This document shows positions 63,768-64,000 of a stretch of 64,000 nucleotides of DNA, one piece after another. Positions within the stretch are counted from its first letter, which is position 1; each line of letters starts with the position of its first letter. The position numbers and the translations under genes were made by a program. This DNA comes from Draconibacterium sp. (GTDB lineage: Bacteria; Bacteroidota; Bacteroidia; Bacteroidales; Prolixibacteraceae), in NCBI GenBank assembly GCA_016705335.1, contig JADIYN010000021.1, positions 54,419 to 118,418 of the forward strand. Reading direction: 5' to 3'. The notes beneath the pieces were generated by a model. It was not told the origin of the DNA. It searched no databases and saw only the letters and a list, made by a program, of their open reading frames with translations.

Positions 63768-64000
63768 ATGATTGAAAAAATTATTGAAATAAAGAATATT
63801 GGAAGATTTATAGATTATAAATTAAAAGCATCTAATCAATGGAATGGCGAATTGAAGAAGATTAATTTGATTTATGCTCCTAATGGGTCTGGCAAAACTA
63901 CTTTGGCAACAATCTTTAAATCATTAAAAACTGAAAATGGTAGCTTAATTGAGATTAAAAAATCGTCAATCACAGACGATGAATCTATCGTAAAATTAAA
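63768..64000 (+). CDS. AAA-family ATPase, N-terminal part (runs off the window)
   Basis: 78 codons are visible: MIEKIIEIKNIGRFIDYKLK, NGELKKINLIYAPNGSGKTT, LATIFKSLKTENGSLIEIKK. APNGSGKTT is the Walker A motif of SMC-like AAA_13/RloC-type ATPases (I-Y-(A/G)-x-N-G-(S/A)-G-K-(S/T)-T-L). Relatives include defence-associated ATPases such as the anticodon nuclease RloC. No stop inside the window. It starts 41 bases after the attC crossover at 63727. Confidence 0.8.
   Translation, partial: MIEKIIEIKNIGRFIDYKLKASNQWNGELKKINLIYAPNGSGKTTLATIFKSLKTENGSLIEIKKSSITDDESIVKL

Noticed and set aside
1..64000. Integron integrase, tRNA or rRNA genes
   Set aside because: No tyrosine-recombinase motifs and no tRNA- or rRNA-like sequence could be recognised by eye; a proper model search was not possible.

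Overview
The window looks like a chromosome segment of a Bacteroidota bacterium (Bacteroidales/Marinilabiliales-like). The reasons are TAnnTTTG-type promoter boxes, almost no Shine-Dalgarno sequences, AT-rich intergenic DNA, a T9SS-type C-terminal sorting domain, DUF2975/XRE pairs, SRPBCC and beta-propeller lipoproteins, and typical Bacteroidota REP-like repeats. No rRNA or tRNA gene was recognised. Many genes carry small indels, often at homopolymers and also in housekeeping-type genes (transaldolase, CheB, MlaE, AI-2E). I therefore read most broken frames as assembly or sequencing errors rather than decay.

Layout. (1) 1-8.1 kb: chromosomal stress/envelope genes: M48 peptidase tail, YtxH, holin-like protein, AI-2E exporter, CsbD, MlaE/MlaF/MlaD lipid transport, a large outer-membrane barrel. 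(2) About 8.2-37 kb: accessory DNA. From about 10 kb it is an ordered array of some 17 to 18 gene cassettes, nearly all one or two genes and nearly all on the + strand, separated by attC-like sites. Cargo includes beta-propeller lipoproteins, an Imm5-like immunity protein, SRPBCC proteins, a CHAT protease, a transglutaminase-like protein, SanA, a flotillin fragment, a TOPRIM protein and a NACHT NTPase. In most cassettes the first 9-13 bases are the reverse complement of bases at the end of the same cassette, which is the R'/R'' signature of integron cassettes. No integrase is in the window, so this is an integrase-less (CALIN-like) stretch or the distal part of a very large integron. About ten of the sites share a long (300-470 bp) module with a TAnnTTTG promoter box and a conserved 25-27 codon leader ORF just upstream of the next cassette. 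(3) 37.4-62.3 kb: a dense stress-response and central-carbon cluster: small stress proteins, dodecin, a second RpoD-like sigma factor, OmpA proteins, CheB/CheR-PAS sensor, UspA, RDD, PIG-L, glycosyltransferase, GH100-like hydrolase, transaldolase, PRC-barrel, two RpiB-like proteins, class I aldolase, DUF1003, a second CheB, a second AI-2E, and fumarase. (4) 62.4-64 kb: accessory DNA again: a broken phage abortive-infection (PutAbiC-like) gene, another attC-like site, and the start of an AAA ATPase.

The two chromosomal parts are tied together by a directional motif, TGTGTGAATnATGTAA followed exactly 21 bp later (TGTAA to TGTAA) by ATGTAAC. It occurs 11 times, about 60-145 bp upstream of stress genes in regions 1 and 3, and not in the cassette array. 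This suggests one stress regulon, including the sigma-factor gene itself, interrupted by a cassette island.
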